DNA from: Acidobacteriota bacterium
Lineage (GTDB): Bacteria; Acidobacteriota; Terriglobia; Bryobacterales; Bryobacteraceae
Assembly: GCA_016201205.1 (NCBI GenBank)
Contig: JACQDF010000061.1
Location: 1 to 37,999, forward strand
Direction of reading: 5' to 3'
Length of the DNA: 37,999 bases
This document shows positions 23,693 to 35,961 of this stretch, piece after piece; the stretch's first letter is position 1, and each line of letters starts with the position of its first letter. A model generated the notes under the pieces. It was not told where the DNA came from and made no database searches. It was given only the letters and a program-made list of their open reading frames with translations. The translations under genes and the position numbers were made by a program.

Positions 23693-24892
23693 ATGGATTC
23701 CCGCCGCAAGTTCATCGGCAGCGTTGCCACGGGCCTGGCCGGGAGCCTCGCCCCCTCCTCCGTATTGGGCGCCAACGAGCGTATCCGGCTCGGCATCATC
23801 GGCCCCGGCGACCGGGGCATGGAAATCACCCGGGAAGCGATCGCCTGCCCGGACACCGAGTTCGTCGCCTTTGCCGATGTGTACACGCGCCGGCTCGAGC
23901 TGGCCAAGCAGCTTGTTCCCAACGCCAAGACCTACCTTGACCACCGCTATCTGCTCGATGACAAGTCCATCGACGCCGTGCTGATCGCCACACCGCAGCA
24001 CCTGCACTGCGAGCACTTCGTCGCCGCGCTCGACGCCGGCAAACACGTCTACCAGGAAAAGACGATGGCCTTCACGGTCGAGCACGCCAGACGGATGCGG
24101 GCCGCTTATCAGAAAGCTTCCAAACGCGTGGTCCAGATCGGACACCAGCACGTCTCTTCCGGCCAGATGACGGACGCTATCGCCATGGCCGGCTCCGGCA
24201 AGCTCGGCAAGATCACCATGGTCGAGTCGCACATGTTCCGCAATACGCCGCACGGCAAGCCGCAATGGTCGCGGCCGGTCTATCCGGACATGACGCCGGA
24301 AAACATCCTGTGGAACTCCTTCCTGGGCGAAGCCCCCAGACGCGAATTCGACGCCAACCGTTACGTCAACTGGCGCTTCTTCTGGGATTACTCGGGCGGC
24401 AATGTCTACGAGAACATGTGCCACCAGCTCGCCTTCTGGTACAAGCCGCTGAATCTGCAAATCCCCAAGGCAGTGACCATGACCGGCGGGGTCTATCTCT
24501 GGAAAGACGGCCGCGAGGTGCCGGACACGATGGACGTGTCCATGGAACATCCGGAGGAGATCCTGTTCACGTGGGCTTCCGGCTTCGGCAATAATCAGCT
24601 CGGCAGCTCCGAACATGTGCTGGGCACGGATGGCGCCATTCTCAAGTCGCAGCAGATCCGCTACGTTCCGCAGAAGGTGAACCGGCCGCAGGAGCAGGAA
24701 GCCCTCGGCCAATCGCGCACCCAGCCACACGCCCACATGCAGAACTTTCTCGACTGCATCCGATCGGGCGGCGAGCCCAATTGCCCCTTCGATCTCGGCT
24801 TCCGTGTCTCGATCGCCTGTCGCATGGCGGTGGAAAGCTACCGCCGCGGACGCACCGTCCACTGGGATCCCGCCAAGGAAGACATCGTCTGA
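23693..24892 (+). CDS. Tat-signal Gfo/Idh/MocA-family oxidoreductase
   Basis: 399 residues. The N-terminus MDSRRKFIGSVATGLAGSLAPSSVLGA is a twin-arginine signal with a probable Ala-x-Ala-like cleavage region. The Rossmann domain begins IRLGIIGPGDRGMEI (about residues 31-45), followed by AVLIATPQHLHCEHFVAALDAGKHVYQEKTMAFTVEHARRM, where the usual Glu-Lys-Pro is Glu-Lys-Thr. The C-terminal domain contains FFWDYSGGNVYENMCHQLAFWY, the histidine-containing substrate segment. Members use NAD(P) to oxidise or rearrange sugars and polyols; exported members keep the cofactor tightly bound. The sugar is unknown. AAAGGAG lies upstream of the ATG. The next gene starts after only 4 bp. Its place after a Tat sulfatase suggests work on glycan-derived material in the periplasm. 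Confidence 0.92.
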   Translation: MDSRRKFIGSVATGLAGSLAPSSVLGANERIRLGIIGPGDRGMEITREAIACPDTEFVAFADVYTRRLELAKQLVPNAKTYLDHRYLLDDKSIDAVLIATPQHLHCEHFVAALDAGKHVYQEKTMAFTVEHARRMRAAYQKASKRVVQIGHQHVSSGQMTDAIAMAGSGKLGKITMVESHMFRNTPHGKPQWSRPVYPDMTPENILWNSFLGEAPRREFDANRYVNWRFFWDYSGGNVYENMCHQLAFWYKPLNLQIPKAVTMTGGVYLWKDGREVPDTMDVSMEHPEEILFTWASGFGNNQLGSSEHVLGTDGAILKSQQIRYVPQKVNRPQEQEALGQSRTQPHAHMQNFLDCIRSGGEPNCPFDLGFRVSIACRMAVESYRRGRTVHWDPAKEDIV

Positions 24893-24896
24893 TCCC

Positions 24897-26039
24897 ATGA
24901 ACTTCGACTTCTCGGCGGAGCAGATCCAACTGCGCAAGAGCGTCCGCGAGTTTGCCGAGTCGGAAATCGCGCCGCACGTTCTCGAATGGGACGAGACACA
25001 GGCATTTCCGCTGGAAGTCATCAAACAGTGCGGCCGGCTCGGCCATCTGGGCTGCATCTTCCCGGAAGAGTATGGAGGCGGCGGCCTCAGCTACATCGAC
25101 TACTGCATGATCGTCGAGGAACTGTCGCGGGTGGACCCTTCCGTCGGCCTGATTGTGGCCGCGCACACCTCGCTGTGCACCAACCACATCTTCCTCGCGG
25201 GCACTGAAGAGCAGAAGAACCGCTATCTTCCCAGGCTCGCCACCGGGGAATGGATCGGCTGCTGGTCGCTCACCGAGCCGGAAGCCGGCTCGGACGCCGC
25301 CGGGACGCGCAGCATCGCCGTCAAAGATGGCAACGGCTGGGTGGTCAACGGCGGCAAGACGTTCACCACCAACGCCCACTACGCTGATGTTTGCGTCGGC
25401 ATGGCGGTCACGGACCGGGCTGCGGCGGCCCATGGCATCTCTGCTTTCATCTTCGAAGCAGGCACGGCCGGCTTCCGCGTCGGCAGGAAAGAGAACAAGA
25501 TGGGCATGCGCGCCAGCGCAACCGGAGAAGTGCTTTTCGACAACTGCCGCCTGCCGGCGTCGCAACTGCTTGGCAAACCGGGCGAAGGCTTTATCGACAG
25601 CCTCCGCGTGCTGGACGGCGGGCGCATCTCGATCGCCGCGCTTTCCTTGGGCACGGCTCAGGGCGCCTATGACGCGGCCTTGGCCTACTCCAAGCAGCGC
25701 AAACAGTTCGGCCGATTCATCAGCGAATTTCAGACGATCCAAAACAAGCTGGCCGACATGGCGACCGCGCTCGAAGCTTCACGCCTGCTCACTTACAAAG
25801 CCGCCGCTCTCAAGGATGCCGGCGCTCGCGTGACGCGCGAATCGGCGATGGCAAAGCTGTATGCTTCCGAGGCCGCTGTCCGCATCTGCGACGAGGCTGT
25901 GCAGATTCACGGCGGCTATGGCTTCATCAAGGATTATCCCGTCGAGAAGTTCTACCGCGACGTCAAACTGTGCACCATCGGCGAGGGAACCAGCGAAATC
26001 CAGCGTCTGGTGATCGCCCGCCAGTTGCTGAATTTGTAG
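24897..26039 (+). CDS. Acyl-CoA dehydrogenase (short/branched-chain type)
   Basis: FAD enzyme of 380 residues that introduces the alpha-beta double bond in acyl-CoA thioesters and passes electrons to ETF. The frame opens upstream inside the previous gene, but the ATG at 24897 starts MNFDFSAEQIQLRKSVREFAE, the standard N-terminus. Motifs are GCWSLTEPEAGSDAAGTRSIA, NGGKTFTTNAHYAD, RKQFGRFISEFQTIQNKLADMA and QIHGGYGFIKDYPVEKFYRDVKLCTIGEGTSEIQR; the catalytic base is Glu363 in the position used by MCAD and SCAD enzymes. The chain length preference cannot be read with confidence. It is 4 bp after the Gfo/Idh gene and 28 bp before the MeaB gene. Its cytoplasmic pathway seems unrelated to the exported proteins upstream. 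Confidence 0.95.
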   Translation: MNFDFSAEQIQLRKSVREFAESEIAPHVLEWDETQAFPLEVIKQCGRLGHLGCIFPEEYGGGGLSYIDYCMIVEELSRVDPSVGLIVAAHTSLCTNHIFLAGTEEQKNRYLPRLATGEWIGCWSLTEPEAGSDAAGTRSIAVKDGNGWVVNGGKTFTTNAHYADVCVGMAVTDRAAAAHGISAFIFEAGTAGFRVGRKENKMGMRASATGEVLFDNCRLPASQLLGKPGEGFIDSLRVLDGGRISIAALSLGTAQGAYDAALAYSKQRKQFGRFISEFQTIQNKLADMATALEASRLLTYKAAALKDAGARVTRESAMAKLYASEAAVRICDEAVQIHGGYGFIKDYPVEKFYRDVKLCTIGEGTSEIQRLVIARQLLNL

Positions 26040-26040
26040 A

Positions 26041-26057
26041 GCGGGCCTGAGGCCCGC
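26041..26057. other. Intercistronic 7-bp hairpin between acyl-CoA dehydrogenase and meaB
   Basis: GCGGGCC (26041-26047), TGA loop, GGCCCGC (26051-26057): a perfect stem one base after the stop codon, with no U-run. It may protect the upstream message end or attenuate expression; it is not a convincing terminator. Confidence 0.4.
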
Positions 26058-26067
26058 AAGCGCGCCC

Positions 26068-26970
26068 ATGACCAACATCTCACCAGAGCCGATCCTCGCC
26101 GGCGACATCCGCGCCATGGCCCGGGCCGCCACCGCCATCGAGAATCGCACCGCTGCCGCCGAGCCGCTGCTCAAAGCGCTGTTCCCGCACACCGGACAGG
26201 CGGCGGTCATCGGCATCACGGGCCCTCCCGGGGCGGGCAAGAGCACGCTGGTGGATCAGCTCACACGCATTCTGCGCGCCGAAGACGTCCCTACCGGCAT
26301 CATCTGCGTGGATCCGTCGAGCCCGTTTTCCGGCGGCGCCATTCTCGGCGACCGCATCCGCATGCAGCGCCATCACGCCGACCCGGGCGTGTTTGTCCGC
26401 TCGATGGCGACCCGCGGCTCGGTGGGCGGCCTCGCCCGCGGCACGCTGGAAATGGCGCTGATGCTCGATGCTGCCGGCAAGCGGGTCATTCTCATCGAGA
26501 CCGTCGGCGTCGGCCAGGACGAAGTCGAGGTGGCCCGGCTGGCGGACGTCACCGCCGTTGTGCTGGCGCCCGGCATGGGAGACGACGTGCAGGCGCTCAA
26601 GGCCGGCATTCTGGAAATCGCCGATGTGTTCGTGATCAACAAGGCGGATCTGGAAGGCGCGGCCCGCCTCGAGCAGGAGCTGCGCGCCATGCTGAGCCTC
26701 GCAACGCGGCCGGTGGAAGTGCCCATTGTGAAGACGGTCGCCAGCCAAGGCGACGGCATCGGGGAAGCGCTGGCCGCCATCCGTTCCGTGCAATCGGGGA
26801 ACAAGCGCGACTCGGTGCGTTTGTGGGCGCTGCGGCTGCGCGAGATGCTGCGTGAGCGGCTGCTCGAGCGGATTCCACTGGAGGAGCTGGGAGCTGCCGC
26901 CGAGGCAGTGGCTTCGCGCCGGCAAGATCCGTACACGATCGTCGAGCAATGGCTCTCCACGCTATACTGA
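26068..26970 (+). CDS. meaB: MeaB/ArgK-type G3E GTPase (methylmalonyl-CoA mutase chaperone family)
   Basis: 300 residues. It carries Walker A GPPGAGKST (52-60), CVDPSSPFSGGAILGDRIRM, the switch-like RSMATRGSVGGLA, Walker B VILIETVGVGQDEVEVA, and the guanine motif NKADL. The combination DPSSPFSGGAILGDRIRM and ETVGVGQDEVE is diagnostic of MeaB/YgfD. MeaB protects and reloads adenosylcobalamin-dependent acyl-CoA mutases with GTP hydrolysis; in the family it usually lies near the mutase subunits. No mutase is in the window, but the acyl-CoA dehydrogenase next to it fits a branched-chain or propionyl-CoA degradation context. The family C-terminal dimerisation region appears short but present (RLWALRLREMLRERLLERIP). 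Confidence 0.92.
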   Translation: MTNISPEPILAGDIRAMARAATAIENRTAAAEPLLKALFPHTGQAAVIGITGPPGAGKSTLVDQLTRILRAEDVPTGIICVDPSSPFSGGAILGDRIRMQRHHADPGVFVRSMATRGSVGGLARGTLEMALMLDAAGKRVILIETVGVGQDEVEVARLADVTAVVLAPGMGDDVQALKAGILEIADVFVINKADLEGAARLEQELRAMLSLATRPVEVPIVKTVASQGDGIGEALAAIRSVQSGNKRDSVRLWALRLREMLRERLLERIPLEELGAAAEAVASRRQDPYTIVEQWLSTLY

Positions 26971-26991
26971 GTCATTTTTGGGAGTCCACCG

Positions 26992-29900
26992 ATGCACCTG
27001 ATCACCTCTTTGCTCCTTCTCCTCTTCGCGCAACGGCCCACACCGCCGGCGAAGCCCGACCGAGACCCCTTCTCCGCACAAACCTTCCTCGGGCTGCGGC
27101 TCCGCTCGATCGGACCCGCCCTCTCGAGCGGGCGGGTGACCAGCTTCGCCGTCGATCCTCGCAACCATGCCCACTACTACGTCGGTGTAGCCTCCGGCGG
27201 AGTGTGGAAGACGACCAATGCAGGCATTACCTTCACTCCGGTTTTCGACAACGAAGGTTCCTACTCGATCGGCCACGTCGCCCTGGACCCCAGGAATCCC
27301 AGCACCGTCTGGGCCGGCGCCGGCGAAAATAACTCGCAGCGCAGCGTCGGCTACGGCGATGGCGTCTATCGCTCCGACGACGGCGGGCGCACCTGGGGCA
27401 ATATGGGCCTCAAAGCCAGCGAGCACATCGGGCGCGTCCTGATCGACCCGCGCAACTCCGACACGATCTTCGTCGCCGCCCAGGGACCTCTCTGGGGCTC
27501 CGGCGGCGATCGCGGTCTCTTCAAATCCACCGACGGCGGCAAGACCTGGAAGAACGTGCTCTCGATCAGCGAAAACACCGGTGTCACCGATGTCGCCCTC
27601 TCTCCGCACAACCCCGATTTCATGCTGGCCGCTTCCTGGCAGCGCCGGCGTCACGTTTGGACGCTGATCAACGGCGGCCCGGAGAGCGCCCTTTACAAAT
27701 CGCGTGACGGCGGCAACACCTGGACCAAAGTGCGCGGCCTGCCCACGGAAGACCTTGGCCGCATCGGCCTTGCATTCTCGCCCGCGCAGCCCTGTCTGGC
27801 GTACGCGCGTGTCGAGATCGCAAGCCCCCAAAGCGCCATCTTCCGCTCGACCGATTGCGGCGAATCCTGGGAGCGCCGCGGCAACTTCGACGGCCAAGGC
27901 ATGTACTACGGCCAGATCATCGCCGACCCCGCCGACTCCGACCGCGTCTACCTCGGCGACGTCCGCGGCCGCGTTTCAGACGACGGCGGCCGCACGCTGC
28001 GCCAGGCCGGCGACCGTTCCAAGCACCCTGACACCCATACCTATTGGATCGACCCCGGCAACAGCAACCACCTGCTTTCAGGCTGCGATGGAGGCGTTTA
28101 CGAATCCTACGACCGCGCCCAGACCTGGCGCTTCCTGGGAAATATCCCCACCATGCAGTTCTACGACGTCACCGTCGACAACTCCGCGCCTTTCTACTAC
28201 GTCTACGGCGGCACGCAGGACAACTTCTCGGTCGGCGGCCCGTCGCGCACCAGGAACGCGTCCGGCATCGTCACTTCCGATTGGTTCGTCACCCAGGGCG
28301 GCGACGGCTTCCACTCCCGTGTCGATCCATCAGACTCCAACATCGTTTATTCGGTGATGCAGTACGGCGGCATCATCCGTTACGACCGCCGCACCCGCGA
28401 GCGCACCGGCATCAGACCTGTCGAAGGCAAAGGAGAGCCGCCGCTGCGCTGGAATTGGGATTCGCCGCTCATCGTGAGCCCGCACTCGGCTTCCCGCATC
28501 TACTTCGCCGCCAATAAACTCTTTCGCAGCGACGACCGGGGCGGCGCCTGGCGCGCCGTCTCGCCTGATCTCACCCGCCAGCTTGACCGCGACGCTCTCC
28601 CGGTGATGGGCCGCATCTGGGGACCGGACTCCGTCGCCAAGCACCAATCGACATCGTTCTACGGCAATCTCACCGCTCTCGCCGAATCGCCCGGCAAGGA
28701 AGGGCTGCTCTACGCAGGCACGGATGACGGCCTGATCCAGATTTCCGAAAACGGCGGCAGCGGCTGGCGCAAAACCGATTCCTTTCCCGGAGTCCCGGAG
28801 CGCACCTTTGTCACGCGCATCCTTCCATCCCAGCACGATGACTCCACCGTTTACGCACTCTTCAACAATCACAAGAACGCCGACTTCAAGCCCTACGTGC
28901 TCAAGAGCAAAGACCGCGGCGTCACCTGGACCGCCATCCAGAACGACCTGCCCGCCGGCGGCCCCGTCTGGGCCATCGCCGAAGACCACGTGAATCCCGA
29001 TCTGCTCTTCGTGGGAACGGAGTTCGGCCTTTACTTCACGATCAACGGAGGCCAGAAGTGGATTCGCCTCCGCGGCGGCCTGCCGACCATCGCTGTGCGC
29101 GACCTGGCCATCCAGAAGCGTGAAAACGATCTCGCTCTGGCCACTTTCGGACGAGGCTTCTATATTCTTGATGACTACACGCCGCTGCGCCTGCTGAAAC
29201 CGGAAACGCTGGAACAGGAGGCGACGCTGTTCGCTGTAAAGAACGCATCCATCTATATCGAAGCCCAGCCCATCGGCGGCCGCGGCAAGGCGTTTCAAGG
29301 GGAAGCTTACTTCACCGCGGAGAACCCGCCCTTCGGCGCGGTCTTTACGTATTTCCTGAAGGAGACTTTGCGCACGAAGAAGCAGCAGCGCCAGGAAGCC
29401 GAACGCCAGGCCGTTCGCGAGAAGCAGGAAATCCGGTATCCGTCCCGGGAACAGCTCAGCAAGGAAGATGCCGAGGAGGCGCCGGCGATGATCCTGACCA
29501 TCACCGACAGCGCCGGCAAGGTGGTGCGCCGTCTCAACGGCCCCGCGCAGCGCGGATTCCAGCGGGTCGCCTGGAACCTGCGCACGCCCCCGCCGAGCCT
29601 GCCTGCCCAGCGGCGGCCGGGCGCCGAAGAAGAGGAAGAGGAACCCTTCCGTTTTGCTCCGACAGGCCACCTGGTGGCGCCGGGCGCGTACCGCGTCTCG
29701 ATCGCCAAACGCGTCGATGGTGTCCTCACGCCTCTCTCACAGGCACAATCCTTCCAGGTCCAGGGCTCGACCGGCCTGCAACATCTCTCCGAATTCCAGC
29801 AGAGCGTGCTGCGATTACAGCGCGCGGTCAACGGAGCCACTGAAAACCTCACCAGCGCGGCCCAGAAGATGGCCGCCATCCTTCGCGCTCTGGACGAATC

Positions 29901-30240
29901 GAATGCCGATCCGAAGCTCCGTCAGGAAGCCTCGCGCATCAACCAGCGGCTTCGACAGATCTCCGCAGCCGTCCGCGGCGATGAGGCTCTTCGACGCCGC
30001 CAGGAGAATCTGCCGGTATCGATCAACGAACGCGTCCAGCGCCTGGCCGGCAATTACCGAATGTCCACCGCGACGCCGCTCAAGACCGATCAGGACAGCC
30101 TCAGGATCGCCGGCGAAGAGATGAAGGAGCAACTGGCCGCCCTGCGGGCGGCGCTCGAGACGGATCTGAAGAAGCTCGAGAAGGAAATGGAAGCGGCCGG
30201 GGCGCCGCACACGCCTGGCCGGATTCCTGACTTGAGGTAG
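26992..30240 (+). CDS. Exported BNR/VPS10-type (sortilin-like) beta-propeller protein
   Basis: 1082 residues. A short hydrophobic N-terminus ([16 protein letters not shown]) is a probable signal peptide. Many Asp-box/BNR turns are visible: [66 protein letters not shown] and [11 protein letters not shown], in two propeller blocks covering about residues 40-740. Then come a region with a charged helix ([19 protein letters not shown]), a beta-sandwich-like segment with [15 protein letters not shown], an acidic EEEEEE patch, and a helical C-terminus with coiled-coil character ending in [11 protein letters not shown]. Proteins of this layout are abundant in Acidobacteriota and Bacteroidota and are often labelled glycosyl hydrolase, but no catalytic residues can be named here. 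It begins 21 bp after meaB. Confidence 0.9.
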   Translation: MHLITSLLLLLFAQRPTPPAKPDRDPFSAQTFLGLRLRSIGPALSSGRVTSFAVDPRNHAHYYVGVASGGVWKTTNAGITFTPVFDNEGSYSIGHVALDPRNPSTVWAGAGENNSQRSVGYGDGVYRSDDGGRTWGNMGLKASEHIGRVLIDPRNSDTIFVAAQGPLWGSGGDRGLFKSTDGGKTWKNVLSISENTGVTDVALSPHNPDFMLAASWQRRRHVWTLINGGPESALYKSRDGGNTWTKVRGLPTEDLGRIGLAFSPAQPCLAYARVEIASPQSAIFRSTDCGESWERRGNFDGQGMYYGQIIADPADSDRVYLGDVRGRVSDDGGRTLRQAGDRSKHPDTHTYWIDPGNSNHLLSGCDGGVYESYDRAQTWRFLGNIPTMQFYDVTVDNSAPFYYVYGGTQDNFSVGGPSRTRNASGIVTSDWFVTQGGDGFHSRVDPSDSNIVYSVMQYGGIIRYDRRTRERTGIRPVEGKGEPPLRWNWDSPLIVSPHSASRIYFAANKLFRSDDRGGAWRAVSPDLTRQLDRDALPVMGRIWGPDSVAKHQSTSFYGNLTALAESPGKEGLLYAGTDDGLIQISENGGSGWRKTDSFPGVPERTFVTRILPSQHDDSTVYALFNNHKNADFKPYVLKSKDRGVTWTAIQNDLPAGGPVWAIAEDHVNPDLLFVGTEFGLYFTINGGQKWIRLRGGLPTIAVRDLAIQKRENDLALATFGRGFYILDDYTPLRLLKPETLEQEATLFAVKNASIYIEAQPIGGRGKAFQGEAYFTAENPPFGAVFTYFLKETLRTKKQQRQEAERQAVREKQEIRYPSREQLSKEDAEEAPAMILTITDSAGKVVRRLNGPAQRGFQRVAWNLRTPPPSLPAQRRPGAEEEEEEPFRFAPTGHLVAPGAYRVSIAKRVDGVLTPLSQAQSFQVQGSTGLQHLSEFQQSVLRLQRAVNGATENLTSAAQKMAAILRALDESNADPKLRQEASRINQRLRQISAAVRGDEALRRRQENLPVSINERVQRLAGNYRMSTATPLKTDQDSLRIAGEEMKEQLAALRAALETDLKKLEKEMEAAGAPHTPGRIPDLR

Positions 30241-30242
30241 GC

Positions 30243-32507
30243 ATGATAGAGAAACCGGCATCTGTAAAGGACCCCGTGTGCCAGATGGATGTGAACCCGG
30301 TCACGGCCGCGGCCTCCCACGAATACCAGGGCACGACCTATTATTTCTGCTCCCAGGGTTGCCGGCAGCGCTTCCAGATCAACCCGGAGCGCTATCTTGC
30401 GCCTGCCAGGCGCGTCGAAGACCTGCCCAAAGACAGCGAGTACACCTGCCCGATGCATCCCGAGATCGTCCAGGCCGGTCCCGGCGCGTGTCCCAAGTGC
30501 GGCATGGCGCTCGAGCCCAGGACGTTCTCCCTCGAAGAGGCGGAAAACCCGGAGCTCGAAGACATGCGCAAGCGGCTGTTCGTCGCCGCGCTGTTCACGG
30601 CGCCGTTGTTGCCGGCCGCCATGGGCGGCTGGAGCGTGTTGCTCCAGCTCCTGCTGGCCACGCCGGTTGTGCTCTGGGCGGGCTATCCGTTCTTCGAGCG
30701 CGGCTGGCAGTCGATCCTGACCCGGCATCCGAACATGTTCACGCTGATCGCCATCGGCACGGGCACGGCGTATGGCTACAGCCTGATCGCGGCGCTGGCG
30801 CCCAGCCTGATTCCGCCGGCCATGCTCGAGCACCACGGCCAGCCGGCTGTGTACTTCGAAGCTGCCGCCGTGATCGTGACGCTGGTGCTGCTGGGACAGG
30901 TGCTCGAGTTGAAGGCGCGTGAGCGCACCGGCAGCGCCATCCGCGCCCTGCTGGGACTCGCTCCGAAAACAGCCCGTATGGTGATCGAGAACGGCCACGA
31001 AATGGATGTGGCCATCGAGCAGGTGCGCCGTGGCGACGTCCTCCGCGTGCGTCCCGGCGAAAAAATCCCGGTGGATGGCGTTGTCAGCGAAGGGCTCAGC
31101 GCCGTCGACGAATCGATGGTGACCGGCGAGCCGCTGCCGGTGGAAAAAACGCCAGGCAGCAAAGTCACCGGCGGCACGGTGAACGGCGTCGGATCGTTTC
31201 TGATGCGCGCCGAGCGGGTGGGCGCCGAAACATTATTGGCGCGCATTGTGCAGATGGTGAGCGAAGCGCAACGCAGCCGCGCGCCCATCCAGCGGCTGGC
31301 GGACAGGGTCGCGGCCTGGTTCGTCCCGGCTGTCGTGGCCGTGTCGGTGGTCTCGTTTGCGGCCTGGGCAATGTGGGGTCCGGAGCCGAGGCTGGTGTAT
31401 GCGCTGGTGAACGCGGTCGCGGTGCTGATCATTGCCTGCCCGTGCGCGTTGGGGCTGGCCACGCCGATGTCCATCATGGTCGGCACCGGGCGCGGCGCGC
31501 AGGCCGGCGTCCTCATCCGCAATGCCGAAGCGCTGGAAACACTGGAGAGGGTGGACACGCTGCTCATCGACAAGACGGGCACGCTGACCGAAGGCAAGCC
31601 GCGGGTGGCGGCCATCGGGGGAGCAGGCGGATTCACCCAGGAAGAGGTGCTGCGGATGGCGGCTTCGCTCGAGCAGGCCAGCGAGCATCCGCTGGGAGCG
31701 GCCATCCTCGATGCCGCCCGCGAGCGCCAGTTGCCTCTCGGCAAGACGGGCCTTACGCGCACGTTCCCTGGACTCGGGGTCGCCGGCCAGGTGGACGCGC
31801 GCTTTGTCCTGCTCGGAAACCCGCGCTTTTTCGGCGAGCGCGGCGTCGATGCCGGCGATCTGCCCTCATCGAGCGAGCGGCTTCGCGAGCAAGGCCAAAC
31901 GGTGATCTGGATCGCCATCGACCTGCGCGCCGCCGGCTGGATCGCCATCGAAGATCCGGTCAAGCGAACCGCACCTGAAGCGCTGTCCGAATTGAAGGCG
32001 GACGGCATCCGGGTGGTGATGGTGAGCGGCGATCAGAAGCGCACAGCGGAAGCAGTCGCGCGCCGCCTGGGCATCGAGGAGTTCGAAGCCGAAGCGCTGC
32101 CCGAGACCAAAGGACAGATCGTCGAGCGCTATCAGAAGCAAGGCCGCATAGCCGCCATGGCGGGCGACGGCATCAACGACGCGCCGGCGCTGGCCAAGGC
32201 CCACGTTGGCGTCGCCATGGGCAGCGGCACGGATATCGCCATGGAGAGCGCCGGCATCACGCTGGTGAAAGGCGATCTGCGGGGCATCGTACGGGCGCGA
32301 CGCCTGAGCAAAGCGGTGATGCGCAACATCCGGCAGAACCTGTTCTTTGCCTTCGTCTACAACATGCTGGGCGTGCCCATCGCCGCCGGCGTGCTCTATC
32401 CGTTCTTCGGGATTCTCCTCAGTCCGATGATCGCGGCGGCGGCGATGACGTTGAGCTCCGTTTCGGTGATCAGCAACTCGCTGAGGCTGCGGCGTGTGCG
32501 GCTGTGA
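30243..32507 (+). CDS. copA: Copper-translocating P1B-type ATPase with YHS and heavy-metal-binding N-terminal domains
   Basis: 754 residues. The N-terminus has a YHS domain ([23 protein letters not shown]; residues 9-50) and a [22 protein letters not shown] metal-binding domain (about 62-84), but no CxxC HMA ferredoxin-like domain. Then come the transmembrane helices, actuator loop with TGE ([10 protein letters not shown]), the ion-pathway motif CPC at 399-401 in helix 6, the phosphorylated Asp443 in [10 protein letters not shown], the HP motif in SEHPLGAAI, and [10 protein letters not shown]. The last helices carry [11 protein letters not shown] and [16 protein letters not shown], typical of Cu+/Ag+ exporters. 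It uses ATP to export Cu+ to the periplasm. The ATG is 2 bp after the stop of the propeller protein, implying translational coupling; no CueR or CsoR gene is nearby. Confidence 0.94.
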   Translation: MIEKPASVKDPVCQMDVNPVTAAASHEYQGTTYYFCSQGCRQRFQINPERYLAPARRVEDLPKDSEYTCPMHPEIVQAGPGACPKCGMALEPRTFSLEEAENPELEDMRKRLFVAALFTAPLLPAAMGGWSVLLQLLLATPVVLWAGYPFFERGWQSILTRHPNMFTLIAIGTGTAYGYSLIAALAPSLIPPAMLEHHGQPAVYFEAAAVIVTLVLLGQVLELKARERTGSAIRALLGLAPKTARMVIENGHEMDVAIEQVRRGDVLRVRPGEKIPVDGVVSEGLSAVDESMVTGEPLPVEKTPGSKVTGGTVNGVGSFLMRAERVGAETLLARIVQMVSEAQRSRAPIQRLADRVAAWFVPAVVAVSVVSFAAWAMWGPEPRLVYALVNAVAVLIIACPCALGLATPMSIMVGTGRGAQAGVLIRNAEALETLERVDTLLIDKTGTLTEGKPRVAAIGGAGGFTQEEVLRMAASLEQASEHPLGAAILDAARERQLPLGKTGLTRTFPGLGVAGQVDARFVLLGNPRFFGERGVDAGDLPSSSERLREQGQTVIWIAIDLRAAGWIAIEDPVKRTAPEALSELKADGIRVVMVSGDQKRTAEAVARRLGIEEFEAEALPETKGQIVERYQKQGRIAAMAGDGINDAPALAKAHVGVAMGSGTDIAMESAGITLVKGDLRGIVRARRLSKAVMRNIRQNLFFAFVYNMLGVPIAAGVLYPFFGILLSPMIAAAAMTLSSVSVISNSLRLRRVRL

Positions 32508-32519
32508 CCGGTGGCGCCT

Positions 32520-32572
32520 CCGCTCCCTTACGGTCGCGGCTCTGTTTCGGAGCCGCGCGCGTCAGCAAGCGG
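32520..32572 (-). repeat. Dispersed imperfect palindrome, copy D (53 bp, inverted)
   Basis: Reverse complement of copy A (149-201) with one mismatch over all 53 bp, including an identical 7-nt loop. Arms are 32520-32542 and 32550-32572. It fills almost all of the gap between the convergent copper ATPase gene (stop 12 bp away) and the TonB receptor gene (stop codon 5 bp away), so both transcripts would end in this stem-loop. Confidence 0.88.
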
Positions 32573-32577
32573 TCTGT

Positions 32578-35862
<3,285 letters not shown>

Positions 35863-35906
35863 TGGAAGCCTCCCTGAAACGTCTTTTCATGGTAGCGCGG
35901 ATGTCG

Positions 35907-35920
35907 CCCGTCCGGACGGG
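35907..35920. promoter_or_regulatory. 14-bp perfect palindrome between divergent genes
   Basis: CCCGTCCGGACGGG is fully self-complementary and sits in the 99-bp spacer between the TonB receptor gene (-) and the CoA ligase gene (+), 45 bp from one start and 42 bp from the other. A -10-like TATCAT follows at 35929-35934 for the rightward gene. The position fits an operator for both promoters. Palindromes of this length are more likely by chance in GC-rich DNA, so this is moderate evidence. Confidence 0.4.
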
Positions 35921-35961
35921 GGGATTGCTATCATCGCCAGACAGGCACGAATTCCTTCCTT

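Noticed and set aside
28330-29670. 446-codon minus-strand frame over the propeller gene.
   Set aside because: Shadow of the repeated Asp-box coding sequence; no domain evidence.
26992-30240. Possible split of the propeller protein into two genes.
   Set aside because: The frame is continuous with propeller repeats on both sides and no internal ribosome-binding site; domain change near residue 740 is a normal multi-domain layout.
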